A stretch of DNA of 64,000 nucleotides from Acidisoma sp. L85 (GTDB lineage Bacteria > Pseudomonadota > Alphaproteobacteria > Acetobacterales > Acetobacteraceae), in assembly GCF_009765865.1 (NCBI RefSeq), contig NZ_LMUQ01000064.1:186936-250935 (forward strand), given 5' to 3'. A program made the translations under genes and the position numbers. Below the pieces are notes generated by a model. It saw only the letters and a program-made list of their open reading frames with translations, was not told where the DNA came from and did no database searches. Positions 58,028 to 64,000 of the stretch are shown piece by piece (the first letter of the stretch is position 1; every line of letters begins with the position of its first letter).

Positions 58028-58965
58028 TGCGAATTTTCTCGTCCTACCGCACCGAGATCGCGATCGCTGTGGCGATCGTGGTGCTCGAACTGGCCCTGGG
58101 CATTCTGGTGCCCAATGCGCTGACCTTCGGCAATATCTCGGATATCGCGCAGGCTTCCGCGCCGCTGATCATCATGGCGGTTGGCGTGCTGTTGGTGGTG
58201 ATTACAGGCGGCATCGATCTCTCGGTCGGCTCCATCTTCTCGCTGACCGGCATGGTCACCGGCCTCGCGATGAATAGCGGCTACAATTCGGTGCTCAGCA
58301 CGATCCTCGGCCTGCTGGTGGGCGTCGTGTTCGGCGGCATCAACGGTTTTCTCGTGACCTTCGTGGGCTTGGCGCCTTTTGTGGTGACGCTCATCACCTA
58401 CGCGGTCGCGGCCAGCCTCGCCTTCATCGTGACCAACGGGCATTCGCTGCCGATCAACGACCAGAACTACTACCTGCTGAATGGCGGAACCCTGATACCC
58501 GGCGTGCCAAATTTCGTATTATTCTGCGTCGTCCTGGTCATCGTCACTGAGTTCGTGTTGCGCCGCGTCGTCGCCGGGCGCTGGGTCTATGCGATCGGCA
58601 GTAGCACGAACGCCGCCCGCCTCCTCGGCATTCCCGTCCACCGCATTCGTTTCTCGGTCTATGTCGTCTCGGGCCTTTGCGCATCTTTCGCCAGCGTGCT
58701 CAGCGTCTCTTACATCAGCAATGCGGAGGGCACGGCGGGCGAGGCGATGATGCTGCAGGCCATCGCCGCGGTCGTCATCGGCGGCGCGAGCCTGTTCGGT
58801 GGTACCGGCTCGGCTTTTGGCGCGCTGCTCGGCGCGCTCATGATCACGGTCATCCAGAACGGCGTGAACCTGATCGGCATCAATAGTTTCTGGCAAGGCT
58901 CAGTCACGGGCCTCGTCATTCTCGTCGCGGTCCTGATCGACCGTGTCAGCAAGGCAAGGCGCTAG
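58024..58965 (+). CDS. Sugar ABC transporter permease (RbsC-like)
   Basis: 313 residues, eight to ten membrane segments. Family signatures: [20 protein letters not shown] near the N-terminus, [38 protein letters not shown] and [20 protein letters not shown]. Overlaps the ATPase gene by 4 bases. Forms the channel of the CUT2 importer. Confidence 0.95.
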   Translation: MMRIFSSYRTEIAIAVAIVVLELALGILVPNALTFGNISDIAQASAPLIIMAVGVLLVVITGGIDLSVGSIFSLTGMVTGLAMNSGYNSVLSTILGLLVGVVFGGINGFLVTFVGLAPFVVTLITYAVAASLAFIVTNGHSLPINDQNYYLLNGGTLIPGVPNFVLFCVVLVIVTEFVLRRVVAGRWVYAIGSSTNAARLLGIPVHRIRFSVYVVSGLCASFASVLSVSYISNAEGTAGEAMMLQAIAAVVIGGASLFGGTGSAFGALLGALMITVIQNGVNLIGINSFWQGSVTGLVILVAVLIDRVSKARR

Positions 58966-58999
58966 AAGGCGCCGCGTATCTCCAGGGAAGGAACCCAAA

Positions 59000-59998
59000 A
59001 TGCCTCGTCAACCAGGCCTCCGCTACCTGCTCGCCGCTGCCTGCGCGGTCATCGGCCTCGCGACCGTCGCGGCTCATCCGGCCAGCGCCGCGGATAAGAA
59101 GCTGACTGTTGCCTATATCGCGCCTTCGCTCGACATTTCCTATTGGCAGTGGGTGGCTTACGGCGCGAAGACCCAGGCCGCGAAGCTCGGCATGAATTAT
59201 GTAGAGTTCACGTCTGAGAACTCGCCTGGCACGCAAATGAATAACGTGCGCACCGCGCTTACCCGCGGCGTCGATGCGATTGTCATGGGTCCGGTCAGTT
59301 CCAGCAGCACGCCGCCGATCCTGCGCTTGCTCAAGTCGAAGAACGTGCCGATCGCCTTCACCGGCATCGGGCCGCAGCCTGGCTCGACCGACTATACCTC
59401 GGCCGTCACCGCGAATAACTACGAGACCGGCAAGGCCGAGGGCAGTTTCGTCTGCAAGGCTGCCAAGGCGCTGGGCGGCAATAAGATCGGCATGCTCTCT
59501 CTGCCGCAGGATCGCGAGAATGCGCAGAAATACCTGAGGGGCGCCAAGGAAGCCTTCGCCGCCGACGGCTGCGATCTGGTGCAGGTACTTCAAACCCACG
59601 GGCTGACCGTGCGCGAGGCGGTGGATCAGGCCAATGACCTGCTGACCGCGCATCCGGACATCAAGGGTATCTACGGCATGTATGACGAAGCCGCGACGGG
59701 CGCCGCCAAGGCGCTGCAGACGCGTGGCCTAGTCGGCAAGATCACGGTCGCGACCGCCGACGGCAGCCCGACCACCATCAAGCTGCTGCGCGACGGCGTG
59801 ATCCAGGGCCTGTTCCTGCAGGAGGCTGGCGGCCAGGGCATTGATGCGACGACCCAGGTGTTCAACGCGCTGACGGGTAAGCCGACAACCAAGGATATCC
59901 CACTCGCGGAGCCGCTGGTGACCAAAGACACCATCGACAGCCCGGAGGCCCAGGCGACCATCAAGCGCGTCTACCCGCCCTCCGCCGGCGCTTTCTGA
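59000..59998 (+). CDS. Sugar ABC transporter substrate-binding protein (RbsB-like)
   Basis: 332 residues from ATG 59000 with AAGGA before it. Signal peptide ([21 protein letters not shown]), then a periplasmic-binding type 1 fold: [60 protein letters not shown]. Aromatic residues near the start (YWQW) could stack on a sugar. Last gene of the operon. Confidence 0.94.
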   Translation: MPRQPGLRYLLAAACAVIGLATVAAHPASAADKKLTVAYIAPSLDISYWQWVAYGAKTQAAKLGMNYVEFTSENSPGTQMNNVRTALTRGVDAIVMGPVSSSSTPPILRLLKSKNVPIAFTGIGPQPGSTDYTSAVTANNYETGKAEGSFVCKAAKALGGNKIGMLSLPQDRENAQKYLRGAKEAFAADGCDLVQVLQTHGLTVREAVDQANDLLTAHPDIKGIYGMYDEAATGAAKALQTRGLVGKITVATADGSPTTIKLLRDGVIQGLFLQEAGGQGIDATTQVFNALTGKPTTKDIPLAEPLVTKDTIDSPEAQATIKRVYPPSAGAF

Positions 59999-60016
59999 CG
60001 CCGTTCCTCATCACGG

Positions 60017-60334
60017 GTGAAGGCGCTCGGTGCGCCACGTGCCGTCCAGGCTTCGTTGCCCGCAAAGCGGAGTCTGGACGGATGTGAGGCCTTTGTTGCG
60101 CATGGCGGCAACGAGCATTGCCAAGTTCAGCAGGGCCAGATCTGGATAGATCGCGAGACGAAGCGGAGTGGCAAAGGGTGGCACCCGCTGCTACGCCTCT
60201 ACGACCCACTAGAGCCTTGGTTCGACAAGACCTGGAAGCCGGGCGATTTTGAACGGGTAGACGCAAGCTTCTCAATGCGCGCGCCGATCGGCTCGCATCG
60301 GGAGGAGCAGCGAGCCCTCGTGAACGCTCGATAG
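60017..60334 (+). pseudogene. Possible DUF1254/DUF1214 protein remnant
   Basis: The gap after the ABC operon (59999-60426) holds no clear complete gene. One frame contains GWHPLLRLYDPLEPWFDKTW followed by KPGDFERV, which looks like the C-terminal end of DUF1254/DUF1214 proteins. The sequence before it lacks the rest of that family, so this seems a decayed fragment. A long dyad CCGTCCAG/CTGGACGG (60042-60081, 24-base loop) lies at its start. The link to DUF1214 rests on about 28 residues read by eye. Confidence 0.35.
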
Positions 60335-60426
60335 AGTCGCCGTGCGCTCGGCCGGAGCGCTGGGTGCAATGAATGTCTAAGTTGTCACTCGATTGGTGGC
60401 CTGGCAGTAGCCCGCAAGTCTTAGAT

Positions 60427-60503
60427 TGGCGCGCCCTGGTGGATTCGAACCACCGACCCACAGCTTAGAAGGCTGTTGCTCTATCCGACTGAGCTAAGGG
60501 CGC
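60427..60503 (-). tRNA. tRNA-Arg (anticodon UCU)
   Basis: Minus-strand cloverleaf of 77 nt including encoded CCA. Acceptor GCGCCCT / AGGGCGC, D arm TAGCTCAGTCGGATAGAGCA, anticodon stem ACAGC / GCTGT with loop CTTCTAA (anticodon TCT), T arm GGTGGTTCGAATCCACC, discriminator G. Reads AGA codons, rare in this GC-rich genome. Confidence 0.96.
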
Positions 60504-60515
60504 GGCGCAGGCGTT

Positions 60516-60821
60516 TCAGTGGGTCCAGTTCTCGGCCCGGTCCGTCCGGAAATTATCGGCATAGGCCTTGGGCTTCACCACGCGGCTATGCGTGATCTCG
60601 ACATCGTAAGGCAGTTTGCGCGCCTCGGCATAGGCGACCGCCTCCTCCCGTGTGGGGAAGGTGAGCGTGATCTGCTGCTGCATGTCGCCGCTGCCGATCC
60701 AGCCCATCAAAGGGTCGGCACGCTTCGGCTCGGCCTGATACCACTCCAGAACCCAGCCATGGAGTGCACTGCGGCCGGACTGCATCGCGGATTTCGGGTG
60801 CTGGTAGATGCGTGCGCGCAT
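60516..60821 (-). CDS. NADH dehydrogenase (ETC complex I) NDUFS4-like subunit
   Basis: 101 residues from ATG 60821 (AGAGGA before it). Conserved ETC complex I region: ARIYQHPKSAMQSGR, WVLEWYQAEPKRADPLMGW and FPTREEAVAYAEARKLPYDV, with KPKAYADNFR near the end. Homologue of the mitochondrial 18 kDa accessory subunit, a trait of Alphaproteobacteria and mitochondria. Sits between two tRNA genes on the same strand. Confidence 0.95.
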   Translation of the reverse strand: MRARIYQHPKSAMQSGRSALHGWVLEWYQAEPKRADPLMGWIGSGDMQQQITLTFPTREEAVAYAEARKLPYDVEITHSRVVKPKAYADNFRTDRAENWTH

Positions 60822-60858
60822 GATCGTTCCTCTGCTCCCGCCCCGTGATCCTGGCCGA

Positions 60859-60935
60859 TGGTCGGGGCGGCCGGACTCGAACCGGCGGCCTCGTGTACCC
60901 AAAACACGCGCGCTACCAGGCTGCGCCACGCCCCG
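60859..60935 (-). tRNA. tRNA-Pro (anticodon UGG)
   Basis: Minus-strand cloverleaf of 77 nt including encoded CCA. Acceptor CGGGGCG / CGCCCCG, D arm with GCGCAGCCTGGTAGCGC, anticodon stem CGTGT / ACACG with loop TTTGGGT (anticodon TGG), T arm GCCGGTTCGAGTCCGGC, discriminator A. Confidence 0.97.
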
Positions 60936-60986
60936 CCCGGCGGTTCTATAGCGCGGGGTGTTACTGCCGGGTAGTAGCCATGACCG

Positions 60987-61487
60987 CTACTTGGTGTCGT
61001 GGAAGGCCGCCGCCACCACCTTGTCGCCGACCCCGATGTTCTCCTTCGCGGTCAGGCCGCCCTGAAGCTCCAGCACCGCCAGCACCGGGCCGCCGCTGTC
61101 ATCGACCGCCAGGCTAAGCGGCACGGTGTTCTCCGAGATACTGCGGATCGTGCCGTCGGCGTTGATGAAGACCATGTCGAGCGGCACCAGGGTGTTCTTC
61201 ATCCAGAACTGACCCTCCTGCGCCGCCGGGAAGACGAAGAGCATGCCGCTATCGGACGCCACCCCGTGGCGGAACATCAGGCCGACTTCCTGCTGCTGCG
61301 GGGTCATCGCCATCTCGACCTGGAACTGATGCGTCTTACCGCCATCGCTCACGATCGAGAGTGGCTGCTTCGGGAGAGTTGGCTGGGCGGCGGTGATATT
61401 GTCGTCCTGGGCCATCGCCGGCGGCGCCAGAGCGGCGAGGAAACCGGCGCAGGCAAGGCCGAGGGTAAGGTGGCGAAGGCGCATCAT
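60987..61487 (-). CDS. DUF192 secreted protein
   Basis: 166 residues, signal peptide (LTLGLACAGFLAALAPPAMA). DUF192: VEMAMTPQQQEVGLMFRHGV, GMLFVFPAAQEGQFWMKNTL, PLDMVFINADGTI and VLELQGGLTAKENIGVGD. Beta-barrel family of unclear role. Its start overlaps the deacetylase stop by 4 bases. Confidence 0.94.
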   Translation of the reverse strand: MMRLRHLTLGLACAGFLAALAPPAMAQDDNITAAQPTLPKQPLSIVSDGGKTHQFQVEMAMTPQQQEVGLMFRHGVASDSGMLFVFPAAQEGQFWMKNTLVPLDMVFINADGTIRSISENTVPLSLAVDDSGGPVLAVLELQGGLTAKENIGVGDKVVAAAFHDTK

Positions 61488-62629
61488 CCGTTCTCCGTCA
61501 GCGTCTGTCGGGCGAGCGCCCGGATTTCGTCGCGTACCGGGCCCTCGCGCGGCGCGTCGCGCAGCGTGGTGAACCAGTGATCCGGCGGGTTGCGGCCGGC
61601 CGCGCGGTTGTAGACCAGGCGGCGGAGAATTGTCTCCGCTTCCTCCGGCAGGCGAGGCGGTATCTCGAAGCCACAGAGCGTGCCCCAGATGCCGGCCCAG
61701 CAGCGCGCGACCGTATAGGGGTTATAGCCGCCGCCGCCGAGCAGGATGAGGCGGGGAGCGAGCGGCGCGATGGCCGTCACGGCCTCCCAATAGGCGTTGT
61801 TGGAGAGCGAGAGGCGGGCGAGGGGGTCTTCCTCCAGCGCATCGGCACCGCATTGCATCATGACAGCCTGCGGGCGGTAACGCTCGATCAGCGGCAGCAT
61901 GGCGTTGTGCAGCAGATACCGCGCCTCGCTGTCATTATATCCGGGCGGCACCGGCAGGTTGCGGGCATTGCCGCCGCCCCGGTCTTCGGCGAGGCCAGTA
62001 TGCGGCCAGCGCCCGGCCTCATGCACGCTGACCGTCATTACCCGCTCGTCGCCCGCCATGGCGTCCTGCACGCCGTCACCGTGATGGGCATCGAGGTCGA
62101 GATAGAGAAGCCGGGTGAGCCCCTGGTCGAGCCAGGACATCAGCCCGAGCACGCAATCGTTGAGGTAGCAGAAGCCCGAGGCGCGATCCGCCCGGCCGTG
62201 ATGCGTGCCGCCGCCAGGCACATGGACGATTCCGCCCGCGGCGGTGAGCTGAGTGGCGAGGAGCACGCCGCCTGCGGAAGTCGCGGGGCGGGCAAAGATT
62301 TCGCGATAAACCGGGTTGCCCTCCGCTCCGATGCGATAGCGCGCGCTGTCCTCCATTGTGATGACGCCATCGCCCGCTGCCGCCGATTCTGCGCGGCGCA
62401 GCGCCGCGAGGTAGCCCGGGTCGTGGAAGCGGAGCAGTTGCGCTTCCGTGGCGGTCGGCGCCTCGCGGTAGCGCTCCTTGGGCAGCCAGCCGAGGGCGCG
62501 GCAGAGGTCGATGCAGGTCGAGACCCGCGGTACCGCGAGCGGATGGCCCGCCCCATAAGTCGAGTGGCGATAGATCTCGCTACCAACAAAGAGCGGCGGG
62601 CCGGGGAATGGGCTGGGCAGGAGCGTCAC
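61484..62629 (-). CDS. Histone deacetylase-family (AcuC-like) amidohydrolase
   Basis: 381 residues. Zn site and catalytic residues of the class I/AcuC fold: GGTHHGRADRASGFCYLNDC, LDLDAHHGDGVQDAM and later GADALEEDPLARLSLS and GGGYNPYTVARCW. Deacetylates lysine, polyamine or small substrates such as acetoin-pathway proteins. Upstream of DUF192 with an ATGA overlap; the terminator of the small RNA lies 23 bases before its start. Confidence 0.95.
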   Translation of the reverse strand: MTLLPSPFPGPPLFVGSEIYRHSTYGAGHPLAVPRVSTCIDLCRALGWLPKERYREAPTATEAQLLRFHDPGYLAALRRAESAAAGDGVITMEDSARYRIGAEGNPVYREIFARPATSAGGVLLATQLTAAGGIVHVPGGGTHHGRADRASGFCYLNDCVLGLMSWLDQGLTRLLYLDLDAHHGDGVQDAMAGDERVMTVSVHEAGRWPHTGLAEDRGGGNARNLPVPPGYNDSEARYLLHNAMLPLIERYRPQAVMMQCGADALEEDPLARLSLSNNAYWEAVTAIAPLAPRLILLGGGGYNPYTVARCWAGIWGTLCGFEIPPRLPEEAETILRRLVYNRAAGRNPPDHWFTTLRDAPREGPVRDEIRALARQTLTENG

Positions 62630-62652
62630 GCCACCTATATGGACTGCGGACC

Positions 62653-62680
62653 AAAAAAAAGGCGGTGCCGAAGCACCGCC
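62653..62680 (-). terminator. Rho-independent terminator of the small RNA
   Basis: Minus strand: GGCGGTGC-TTCG-GCACCGCC (perfect 8-base stem with a stable TTCG tetraloop) followed by eight T. The strongest terminator seen in the window; it isolates the small RNA from the deacetylase gene. Confidence 0.92.
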
Positions 62681-62741
62681 AAGTTTAGGGAGGAAACGTC
62701 CAAGAAAGCAGCAATACGATCATGGACCGCCGTTGCTGCGA
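62653..62741 (-). ncRNA. Predicted trans-acting small RNA, ar8/mmgR-like
   Basis: On the minus strand, a transcript of about 85-90 nt. 5' stem-loop with perfect 7-base arms GCAGCAA / TTGCTGC (62739-62733 and 62713-62707); a central single-stranded or weak-loop segment GTTTCCTCCCTAAAC (62698-62684), whose TTTCCTCCCT is the 10-base core I recall as the ultraconserved seed of the alphaproteobacterial ar8 family (Sinorhizobium mmgR); and a terminator hairpin with T8. Promoter at 62747-62775. mmgR affects polyhydroxybutyrate granules in Sinorhizobium; the anti-Shine-Dalgarno seed suggests binding to ribosome sites of mRNAs. Assignment is from sequence and memory, not search. Confidence 0.7.
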
Positions 62742-62746
62742 TGCAC

Positions 62747-62775
62747 AATCTAGAAATTATGATGGCGGTTTGCAA
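62747..62775 (-). promoter_or_regulatory. Predicted promoter of the small RNA
   Basis: Minus strand TTGCAA (62775-62770), 17-base spacer, TAGATT (62752-62747), both near sigma70 consensus. Start of transcription expected about 62739-62742. The stretch just after, TGC-ATC-GCA, is a small dyad of the TGC-N3-GCA type described for PhaR-like regulators of polyhydroxybutyrate genes; that reading is tentative. Confidence 0.55.
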
Positions 62776-62785
62776 GAAGTTTTTT

Positions 62786-62800
62786 GCGGTGCAGCACCGC
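62786..62800. promoter_or_regulatory. Palindrome upstream of the small RNA promoter
   Basis: Perfect inverted repeat GCGGTGC-A-GCACCGC (7-base arms), about 55 bases upstream of the predicted start point. The same arms occur in the small RNA terminator and in the leader of the LOG gene (20511-20536). Could be an operator or, read on the plus strand toward alaS, a leader hairpin. Confidence 0.4.
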
Positions 62801-62954
62801 GTTGTGAACACGCTTCCGTTATAGCGATGCTCTAGGCGCATAAGGTAATAACAGCTTCTACCTTGCGCGCGCGTCCGTTGCGCCCCCGCTGCGTGACTCC
62901 GGGCAGCGCCTGCGCTAGGTGCGGCACTCCCTCCTCAAACTGGTCCAGCGCGCC

Positions 62955-64000
62955 ATGTCCACCAGCAGCAATGATATCCGTGCCACCTTCCTCGATTATT
63001 TCGCCCGGAATGGTCATGCCGTGGTGGAGAGCTCCCCACTCGTTCCGCGCAATGACCCGACTTTGCTTTTCACGAATAGCGGCATGGTCCAGTTCAAGAA
63101 CGTCTTCACTGGACAGGAGAGGCGACCCTATAGCCGCGCCACGACCGCGCAGAAATGCGTCCGCGCTGGGGGCAAGCATAATGACCTCGACAATGTCGGC
63201 TATACCGCGCGCCACCATACCTTCTTCGAAATGCTGGGGAATTTCTCTTTCGGCGACTATTTCAAGGAGCAGGCGATCGCGCACGCCTGGAACCTCGTCA
63301 CCAAGGATTTCGGGCTGCCGGCTGATAAGCTGCTGGTCACGGTCTACAGCGAGGACGAAGAAGCGGCGATTTTCTGGCGCAAGATCGCAGGCCTCCCGGA
63401 CAGCCGCATCATCCGCATAGCGACCTCCGACAATTTCTGGCGCATGGGCGATACAGGCCCCTGCGGCCCCTGCAGCGAGATCTTCTACGATCACGGCGCC
63501 TCCATTCCGGGCGGGCCGCCCGGTAGCGCGGATGAAGATGGCGACCGTTTCATCGAAATCTGGAACCTCGTATTCATGCAATACGATGAGGGACCGCCCG
63601 GCACGCGCGCGCCGCTGCCTCGCCCCTCGATCGATACCGGCATGGGTCTGGAGCGGTTCGCAGCCATCCTGCAGGGCAAGCATGACAACTATGATACGGA
63701 CACGCTGCGCGCCCTGATCCTGGCTAGCGCCGAAGCGACCGGGCGCGATCCAGACGGGCCCGAGAAGACCAGTCACCGCGTTGTCGCAGACCATCTTCGG
63801 TCGTCGTGCTTCCTCATGGCCGATGGCGTGCTGCCCTCCAACGAGGGACGCGGCTATGTGCTGCGGCGGATCATGCGGCGGGCCATGCGGCACGCCTATC
63901 AGATGGGCGCGGGTGAACCCCTCATGCCGCGCCTGGTGCCGGCGCTGATCCGACAGATGGGCCAGGCCTATCCGGAACTGGGCCGCGCGCAGGCACTGAT
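62955..64000 (+). CDS. alaS: Alanine--tRNA ligase (partial, N-terminal part)
   Basis: Frame from ATG 62955 runs open to the window end (348 residues seen of about 880). Class II catalytic core: [60 protein letters not shown] (motif 2), [20 protein letters not shown] and the motif 3 region [17 protein letters not shown], then [15 protein letters not shown] of the tRNA-recognition helices. Charges tRNA-Ala. No strong ribosome site before the ATG. The gap 62801-62954 shows nothing else recognisable. Confidence 0.97.
   Translation, partial: MSTSSNDIRATFLDYFARNGHAVVESSPLVPRNDPTLLFTNSGMVQFKNVFTGQERRPYSRATTAQKCVRAGGKHNDLDNVGYTARHHTFFEMLGNFSFGDYFKEQAIAHAWNLVTKDFGLPADKLLVTVYSEDEEAAIFWRKIAGLPDSRIIRIATSDNFWRMGDTGPCGPCSEIFYDHGASIPGGPPGSADEDGDRFIEIWNLVFMQYDEGPPGTRAPLPRPSIDTGMGLERFAAILQGKHDNYDTDTLRALILASAEATGRDPDGPEKTSHRVVADHLRSSCFLMADGVLPSNEGRGYVLRRIMRRAMRHAYQMGAGEPLMPRLVPALIRQMGQAYPELGRAQAL

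Noticed and set aside
62832-63893. Long minus-strand open frame (353 codons) opposite alaS
   Set aside because: It is antisense to the highly conserved alaS core, has Arg/Ala/His-rich composition typical of GC-rich shadow frames, and no family features.

Overview
The window is GC-rich, gene-dense chromosomal DNA from an alphaproteobacterium, most likely of the Rhodospirillales/Acetobacteraceae type. This is inferred from gene content and order: sdhCDAB; an F0 ATP synthase cluster (atpI-atpB-atpE-atpF'-atpF) without F1 genes; smc, a DsbA-like gene and a dciA-type gene facing mutY; an NDUFS4-like complex I subunit; and a small RNA with the core seed of the alphaproteobacterial ar8/mmgR family. 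No prophage, complete insertion sequence or CRISPR array was seen.

Layout. 1-7339: end of a TPR protein, a glutathione transferase, ppdK-glyS-glyQ and a small NTF2-like protein. 7554-10575: secreted protein, aat and an S24-fold repressor on the minus strand, an AT-rich regulatory gap, then two small genes. 10737-20412 (minus strand): cation efflux protein, tyrosine phosphatase, sdhCDAB, asd, and a LysM gene with psd and pssA. 20601-31069: LOG protein, RlmJ, a NUDIX/2OG-oxygenase/RNase D group, a keto-acid decarboxylase-DUF1275-aspartase operon, and regulator/SDR/VOC genes. 31210-35647: small ORF, extradiol dioxygenase, YceI-cytochrome b561-YceI operon facing a LysR gene, and an acetyltransferase. 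35798-38347: F0 ATP synthase. 38544-46642: smc, DsbA-like, DciA-like, mutY, glutathione-dependent formaldehyde dehydrogenase and an AI-2E-type permease. 46913-51934: XRE regulator, mercaptopyruvate sulfurtransferase, cystathionine beta-lyase-like enzyme, hisI, DUF72 and VOC genes in one tight plus-strand run. 52104-59998: a catabolic island with a LysR gene facing an operon of dehydrogenase, split transketolase and ribose-type ABC importer. 60017-64000: a decayed fragment, tRNA-Arg, complex I subunit, tRNA-Pro, DUF192, a deacetylase, a small RNA, and the start of alaS.

The most notable non-coding features are (1) a predicted small RNA at about 62653-62741 with promoter, 5' stem-loop, CCUCCC seed and strong terminator, and (2) a six-copy intergenic repeat built of three consecutive hairpins. 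Compensatory changes in that repeat indicate selection on structure, and four of the six copies lie between the 3' ends of convergent genes. The most notable protein features are the S24-fold repressor lacking both catalytic dyad residues and the kinase-less split-transketolase/ABC operon.

All functional calls come from reading translations and motifs. No database search was run.
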